Below, in pieces: positions 60,001-64,000 of a stretch of 64,000 nt of DNA; within the stretch, counting starts at the first letter, position 1; each line of letters opens with the position of its first letter. Under the pieces are notes generated by a model that made no database searches, was not told the origin of the DNA, and saw nothing but the letters and a program-made list of their open reading frames with translations. This DNA comes from Desulfarculales bacterium UBA696 (GTDB taxonomy: Bacteria; Desulfobacterota; Syntrophobacteria; Syntrophobacterales; Syntrophobacteraceae): contig DBMO01000072.1 in assembly GCA_002298995.1 (NCBI GenBank), forward strand, positions 1 through 64,000, read 5' to 3'. The position numbers and the translations under genes were made by a program.

Positions 60001-60696
60001 TTAATGCTTTCCGCGCTGCTGCAGGTAGCTCAGTGAAGCCATTATAAAAAATGACAGTACCAGCAGGATGATACTAAGTCCCGCAGCCAGTTCGAATTTG
60101 CCCTTGGATACTTCCAGCACGGTGGCTGTAGTGAGAACTCTGGTGTAGCCGCGGATGTTTCCCCCGACCATCATGGAGGCCCCGACTTCGCTAATGACGC
60201 CGCCAAAACCGGCGATTATGGCCGCGAGAATGCCGAGCCTTGCCTCCCAGAGTAGTATGAGCAGATATTGGAGGCGAGTTGCGCCCAGGGACAATATTTG
60301 AAGGCGGAGTTTGGGATTGATCGACTGCACCGCGGCAAGGGTAAACCCCGCTACGATAGGTGAAGCAATAATTGCCTGTGCGACTATCATGGCCGTGGGT
60401 GTATAAAGAAGTCCCAGGGCTCCCAGGGGGCCATACCGCATGAGAAAGATCCAGGTAAAGAAGCCCACCACGACGGGCGGCAGCCCCATTCCGAAATTAA
60501 TCACGCTTACGGTGAATGTTCGCCCGAAAAAGCGGGTAAGGGCCAGGATCGTGCCGATAGGAATCCCGATCAGAATGCTTATTACCGTGGCTATGCCCGA
60601 AACATAAAGCGTCCTGTACGTAATGTCGAGAACATCGGGATCCAGAGTTATCAAAAGCCGAAAAGCCTCGGCAAATCCGCTTATTATTGTATCCAT
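60001..60696 (-). CDS. tupB: Tungstate-type ABC transporter permease (TupB-like)
   Basis: 231 residues, five to six helices. The binding-protein-dependent transport signature EAxxxG is seen as ISEVGASMMVGGNIRGYTRV near 170, preceded by ILSLGATRLQYLLILLWEARLGI. The pattern GMGLPPVVVGFF near 69 is shared with tungstate/molybdate-type permeases TupB and WtpB. It imports oxyanions with a binding protein and an ATPase. Neither partner is encoded nearby, so it is an orphan here. A 14-bp inverted repeat lies in its upstream region. Confidence 0.85.
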   Translation of the reverse strand: MDTIISGFAEAFRLLITLDPDVLDITYRTLYVSGIATVISILIGIPIGTILALTRFFGRTFTVSVINFGMGLPPVVVGFFTWIFLMRYGPLGALGLLYTPTAMIVAQAIIASPIVAGFTLAAVQSINPKLRLQILSLGATRLQYLLILLWEARLGILAAIIAGFGGVISEVGASMMVGGNIRGYTRVLTTATVLEVSKGKFELAAGLSIILLVLSFFIMASLSYLQQRGKH

Positions 60697-60893
60697 TCAA
60701 TCACCCGGGCCCGGTCTTGCAGGGCTGCTCAGATTCTCATTTGCCGGAGTTCAAATCGCTGAACTCAGATGCCTGACACGTCCGCGTATTTAAAATGTTT
60801 ATCCCCAATTTATCAATAGCTTTTCAGCCGAAGCATACTATGCGAGGGAAGGGCTTGATCCGGACCTTTGTGCACAAGCTATTTACAATGCAA

Positions 60894-60922
60894 TTGACAT
60901 ATTCCCCTCCACCTCATATAGG
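60894..60922 (+). promoter_or_regulatory. Sigma70-type promoter upstream of the TIM-barrel gene
   Basis: TTGACA (60894-60899), a 17-base spacer and TATAGG (60917-60922). This is the best-matching promoter seen in the window. It starts a long leader before the coding region at 61120. Confidence 0.5.
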
Positions 60923-60929
60923 TTCCAAT

Positions 60930-61048
60930 GTATGGTGCGGCTAAATCGGCAGGTTGGAAAGGCCGCCATGCCGGGCGCCAAGAGAGGAGTCCTTGGCGGA
61001 ATCGACAGGATGGCTTCCATTTGCAGTTAAGAAAGGCTGCGTTTTTTT
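60930..61048 (+). ncRNA. Possible structured leader or small RNA ending in a T-run
   Basis: Downstream of the promoter, CGCCAAG (60976-60982) pairs perfectly with CTTGGCG (60992-60998). A second stem uses GCGGC (near 60935-60945) and GCCGC (near 60962). A short stem TGCAG/CTGCG (61022-61041) leads directly into seven T residues. It does not match a riboswitch class I recognise. It could be an attenuator for the TIM-barrel gene or a separate small RNA. Confidence 0.3.
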
Positions 61049-61119
61049 ATCGGATTGCCGGCCGGTTTTGCGGCAGGCAGTGCCATTATTTCCTCATTGG
61101 ATTGACATAGCAGCGAGTG

Positions 61120-61989
61120 ATGGTGAGCTTTACCGACGAATCCGGGCATGAACTCGAAAAGCGAAAAGCGGCTGAATGCTCAGCGACGGATAAGAATCGG
61201 GCCGTATTGGATCGTGTTTTTGTCAATATGCCCTGGACTTATCTGCACCGATACATTGATTTGATTCTGGAAAGACGTATCAATATAGAAATAGGCTTTG
61301 GGGCCGATGAACTTGACAATGCTCCAATAAGCGAGATTGCCGCCGCACTGGCCAGGATTCGGGAAGGGGGATGCCGGATAACAGCCCACGGGCCTTTCTG
61401 GGATCTTTGCCCCGGAAGCATAGATCCACGGATAAGGGAGGTCTCACGGTCCAGGATAGTACGGTTTTTCGAAATCCTGGAACATGTTCGGCCCGAGCAG
61501 GTCGTCTGCCACACCGGCTTCGACCCGAGGCATCATCGGTCGCACAGGGCTGCTTTCATAGACAATAGCGTTTCGGTCTGGGCAGGTATCATCGAGTCAG
61601 CTGAAAGATTGGGTGCCCCGGTTGTCCTTGAAAATGTGTGGGAGGACGATCCGGCCCTTCACGTCGAGATGCTTGAAAGAATAGCGTCCCCCTGGTTTGG
61701 ATTTTGCCTGGACACCGGCCATCAGCACGCATTCTCCAAAACGAAGCTCGATAACTGGTTGGAAGCAACGGCGCATCACTTAAAGGAAATTCACCTGCAC
61801 GATAACGACGGCTCTTTTGATTATCACCTCCCGTTTGGGCAGGGCAGCATAGATTTTGATTATTTGTTCGGGTTTCTCAAAACCAAGGATTTGAAGCCCG
61901 TTCTCACAATCGAGCCTCACAGGGAGGAACATCTTTACCAGAGCCTTGATGCACTCTCGAATATGGATTCATTTGGGTGGCTTTTGTAA
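61120..61989 (+). CDS. TIM-barrel sugar phosphate isomerase/epimerase-like protein (AP endonuclease 2 family)
   Basis: 289 residues. The xylose-isomerase-like barrel has IEIGFGADELD near 62, ITAHGPFWDLCPGS near 88, VVCHTGFDPRHH near 128, PVVLENVWEDDP near 167, FCLDTGHQHAFS near 194 and KEIHLHDNDGSFDYHLPFGQG near 219 (quoted as EIHLHDNDG and HLPFGQG), the expected metal-ligand positions. Activity unknown. A GTG at 61117 and an ATG at 61120 are adjacent, and homologues start some 25-30 residues later, so the true start may be downstream. It follows the leader described above. Confidence 0.8.
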   Translation: MVSFTDESGHELEKRKAAECSATDKNRAVLDRVFVNMPWTYLHRYIDLILERRINIEIGFGADELDNAPISEIAAALARIREGGCRITAHGPFWDLCPGSIDPRIREVSRSRIVRFFEILEHVRPEQVVCHTGFDPRHHRSHRAAFIDNSVSVWAGIIESAERLGAPVVLENVWEDDPALHVEMLERIASPWFGFCLDTGHQHAFSKTKLDNWLEATAHHLKEIHLHDNDGSFDYHLPFGQGSIDFDYLFGFLKTKDLKPVLTIEPHREEHLYQSLDALSNMDSFGWLL

Positions 61990-62011
61990 CTAAAAGGAAA
62001 GGATGATTCAG

Positions 62012-62314
62012 ATGGCGGTTGTTGAACTCAGCATCGTGCCGATCGGAGTCGAGAATACCAGCCTTAGTTCTTATGTAGCCAACGCCCTGAAGGTTCTCAA
62101 GTCAACGTCTCTTGAATACCATCTCACCGCCATGGGGACCATAATTTCAGGCGATCTTGACGAAATTTTGAAAACCATCCGGTTGATGCATGAGAGCTGC
62201 TTCGAGGCTGGAGCCATGCGGGTGCTGACCCAGATAAAGGTGGATGACCGCAGGGACAAAAAAGGCAGTCCAGGGCAGAAAATCAAGTCGGTAATGGACA
62301 AATTGGGCGAGTAA
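62012..62314 (+). CDS. MTH1187-type thiamine-binding protein (DUF77)
   Basis: 100 residues of the MTH1187/YkoF-like fold: VELSIVPIGV at residues 4-13, an SLEYHLTAMGTIISGD segment near 32 and a C-terminal RVLTQIKVDDRRDKK. Family members bind the thiamine (HMP) moiety and some are encoded under thiamine control. Two starts are possible (62003 and 62012); the second is better spaced from AAGG. It lies 22 bases after the TIM-barrel gene. Confidence 0.88.
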   Translation: MAVVELSIVPIGVENTSLSSYVANALKVLKSTSLEYHLTAMGTIISGDLDEILKTIRLMHESCFEAGAMRVLTQIKVDDRRDKKGSPGQKIKSVMDKLGE

Positions 62315-62350
62315 CCGGTCTCCGCCGGTTTGCCGTCCGGGAGGATAAAA

Positions 62351-62635
62351 GTGGCGCTTAAGGATTTGGCTGAATATCTCATAAAATCTCTTGCCGATCA
62401 TCCGGAAGAAGTTGAACTCAATGAGCGGGAAGAGGATGACACCATACTGATCGAACTTAAAATATCACAGGAAGACCTCGGCAAGATTATCGGCAAGAAT
62501 GGAAACACCATAAATGCAATACGCACGGTTTTGCAGACCGCTGCGTCGAGCCGCAAGAAAAGGGCCAAGCTGGAAGTATTGGGGCAGGCTGACATTCCCG
62601 AAGAGAAAAACGGGGAAGAAGAGCCCGAAGCCTGA
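62351..62635 (+). CDS. khpA: KH-domain RNA-binding protein (KhpA type)
   Basis: 94 residues. A single KH domain has the GxxG loop in GKIIGKNGNTINAIRTVL (about residues 44-61), followed by KRAKLEVL and an acidic tail. KhpA proteins bind RNA, with KhpB in some species, and affect cell division. The start is the GTG at 62351, chosen because GGAGG lies eight bases upstream. It sits 36 bases after the thiamine-binding protein gene and 54 before the protease gene. Confidence 0.9.
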   Translation: MALKDLAEYLIKSLADHPEEVELNEREEDDTILIELKISQEDLGKIIGKNGNTINAIRTVLQTAASSRKKRAKLEVLGQADIPEEKNGEEEPEA

Positions 62636-62689
62636 TTCGATTTCAAGGATATTTGGACGCGACTTATCAGAACGGAGGACGCAAATCCT

Positions 62690-64000
62690 ATGGCTAAACA
62701 GGTCCAGGCACTGCCCGCGCATGAACTGCGCGCCCACTTTGGGCCGGAGCTGCTCTCATTCGATTCGACCGCCTCCCTCGAAGCTCTCGAGGACAGGGTA
62801 GTGGGACAAGAACGCGCGATCGACGCCATCAAATTCGGCATGGGGATGAGGGAACATGGCTACAATATTTTCATAGCGGGTCCTTCGAAGGCCGGTCTCA
62901 CCTATATTGCCAAGACCTTTATAGAGGATCAGGCAAAGCAGCAGGAAACGCCGCCCGACTGGTGTTACGTGTTCAACTTTAAAGAGCAGGACAAGCCCAA
63001 GTGTCTCAAGGTTTCCGCAGGCCGGGGGAAGATGCTCAAGAAGGACATGAACGAGTTTATAGACACTCTGCAGGCGAAGATCCCCGAGGTATTCGACAGC
63101 GACGATTACCGCGCCAAGGAAGGCGAGGTGCACCAGGCCTTCGAGAAGAAACGGCGTGAGTACATAGACGCGCTTTCGCAGGAAGCCCGCGAGCAGGGTT
63201 TTATACTCCAATTCTCGCAGGTCGGCATGGTCATCATCCCTTCGAACAAGGAAGGGGAGCCGATGACCCAGGAAGATCTGCGCCATCTGAGCGAAGAAGA
63301 ACGCCATGAGCTTCGCGCGAAAAGCGATGAGCTTCATGAAAAAATGAAAGAGGCCATCAAGCAGATTCGTGAGGCCGAAAACGAATTCAAGGAAAAGCAC
63401 AGCAAACTGGATAACGAGATCGCTTTATTTGTAGTCGGGCAACTGATGGATTCATACGAAGAGAAGTACCAGGACGACCCGCAGGTTCTCGAATATCTGA
63501 AAGAAGCCCAGGAAGATATCCTGGAAAACATCGACGATTTCAAGAAAAAGCCCGAAGCAGCTCAGCAGGTGCCTCCTGGGCAGCCGGCAGGTCCTTTCCC
63601 GGTTCCGCCGAGGGAGACAAATTTTCGAAAATACGATGTGAACATCCTCATAGACAACTCGGAAACGCAGGGCGCGCCGGTCATTATCGAATCCAACCCC
63701 GCCTACCCGAACCTTTTTGGCACAATCGAGAGGCAGGCGTGGTTTGGAGCGCTATTCACCGATCATACCATGATAAAGCCAGGCTCGCTCCATAAGGCAA
63801 ACGGGGGCTACCTGGTCATGAAGGCCCTCGATCTGCTCAAATGGTTCATTTCGTATGAAGCCCTCAAAAGGGCGCTAAGAGACGGTGAGATCAGGATAGA
63901 GGACCTCGGGGAACTCTACGGTATTTTCAGCACCCGAACAATCCGGCCCGAGCCGATCCCGCTCGATGTGAAGATAGTTCTCACGGGCGACCCGTACATC
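62690..64000 (+). CDS. Lon-like protease, N-terminal part (LonB/LonC-type, PF13654); runs off the window
   Basis: 437 codons are inside the window. An N-terminal LSFDSTASLEALEDRVVGQERA region and the AAA_32-like domain with a long coiled-coil insertion (about 130-260) are visible, then KYDVNILIDNSE and a later GSLHKANGGYLVMKALDLL (Walker B-like region with NGGYL). The Walker A position near residue 63 reads GPSKAGLT instead of GxxGxGKT, so ATP binding is probably lost, as in the ATP-independent LonC type. The proteolytic Ser-Lys domain would lie beyond 64000. GGAGG lies 11 bases before the ATG at 62690. Confidence 0.85.
   Translation, partial: MAKQVQALPAHELRAHFGPELLSFDSTASLEALEDRVVGQERAIDAIKFGMGMREHGYNIFIAGPSKAGLTYIAKTFIEDQAKQQETPPDWCYVFNFKEQDKPKCLKVSAGRGKMLKKDMNEFIDTLQAKIPEVFDSDDYRAKEGEVHQAFEKKRREYIDALSQEAREQGFILQFSQVGMVIIPSNKEGEPMTQEDLRHLSEEERHELRAKSDELHEKMKEAIKQIREAENEFKEKHSKLDNEIALFVVGQLMDSYEEKYQDDPQVLEYLKEAQEDILENIDDFKKKPEAAQQVPPGQPAGPFPVPPRETNFRKYDVNILIDNSETQGAPVIIESNPAYPNLFGTIERQAWFGALFTDHTMIKPGSLHKANGGYLVMKALDLLKWFISYEALKRALRDGEIRIEDLGELYGIFSTRTIRPEPIPLDVKIVLTGDPYI

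Larger units (their letters stand above)
60697..61119. promoter_or_regulatory. 423-base divergent spacer between tupB and the TIM-barrel gene
   Basis: No gene seen. Going rightwards it holds an operator-like inverted repeat GAGTTCA/TGAACTC (60747-60753 and 60760-60766), a good sigma70-type promoter facing right (60894-60922) and a stretch able to form hairpins that ends in seven T residues (61042-61048). Confidence 0.45.

Noticed and set aside
1..64000. tRNA, rRNA, CRISPR arrays, prophage or full insertion sequence
   Set aside because: I looked for cloverleaf-type segments, regularly spaced direct repeats and transposase/integrase proteins and found none I could support.

Overview
This window looks like chromosomal DNA of an uncultured, anaerobic, Gram-negative bacterium of deltaproteobacterial type (Desulfobacterota or a neighbouring candidate phylum). 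That placement is an inference from gene content. The pointers are a complete NADH:quinone oxidoreductase (complex I) operon with a fused nuoBCD gene, an archaeal-type ferredoxin-containing glutamate synthase in pieces, a CooC nickel-insertion ATPase beside a DUF3786 protein (families common in CO dehydrogenase/acetyl-CoA synthase organisms), a tungstate-type permease, and a probable selenoprotein. No rRNA, tRNA, CRISPR array, transposase or prophage was recognised.

Layout. 1-6.7 kb (minus strand): an AI-2E family permease, then the glutamate synthase operon ending in a clear terminator. 7-9.6 kb: a truncated YetF/DUF421 gene and a secreted M1-like metallopeptidase. 9.7-15.2 kb (minus): a five-gene operon for an N-acylated amino sugar and its lipid-linked transfer (GT39-like membrane transferase, GtrB/ArnC-like GT2, hexapeptide acyltransferase, sugar-nucleotide SDR, DegT aminotransferase). 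15.4-17.8 kb: an unrecognised 388-residue protein, an OsmC-family gene interrupted by an in-frame TGA exactly at the peroxidatic cysteine (probable selenocysteine, with a SECIS-like hairpin), and a zinc-ribbon thioredoxin. 18-22 kb (plus): DUF3786, CooC, FolE2 and a kinase-type fusion. 22.3-23.4 kb: a two-gene membrane/periplasmic module lying between imperfect 57-bp inverted repeats. 23.5-27 kb: Ddl, HD-domain protein, NifU-like scaffold, VanZ-like protein, PgpA. 27-36.4 kb: a 1581-residue protein with a decayed GlnD-like HD region, a PPC/DUF296 protein, a methyltransferase, a CarS-like/phosphoesterase fusion coupled to an MFS transporter, and a ComEA-like protein. 36.5-40.7 kb (minus): two glycosyltransferases and an M32 carboxypeptidase.

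41-55.5 kb (plus) is the nuoA-BCD-E-F-G-H-I-J-K-L-M-N operon, with short gaps or overlaps throughout. It runs into a sugar-phosphate group (ROK kinase, glucose-6-phosphate isomerase of the transaldolase-fusion type, ribulose-phosphate 3-epimerase). 59-60.7 kb (minus) holds two small conserved-looking genes and an orphan TupB-like permease. 61-64 kb (plus) holds a TIM-barrel sugar isomerase-like protein, an MTH1187-type thiamine-binding protein, a KhpA-like KH protein and the 5' part of a Lon-like protease whose Walker A lysine is missing.

The most interesting item is the OsmC selenoprotein candidate at 16776-17240, which a standard gene caller would split in two. Next are the Arn-like amino-sugar operon, the repeat-bounded two-gene module, the CarS-phosphoesterase fusion and the 1581-residue GlnD-like protein. 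Several genes (DegT aminotransferase, DUF3786, cooC, nuoBCD, nuoL) appear to use TTG starts placed by ribosome-binding sites or stop-start overlaps.
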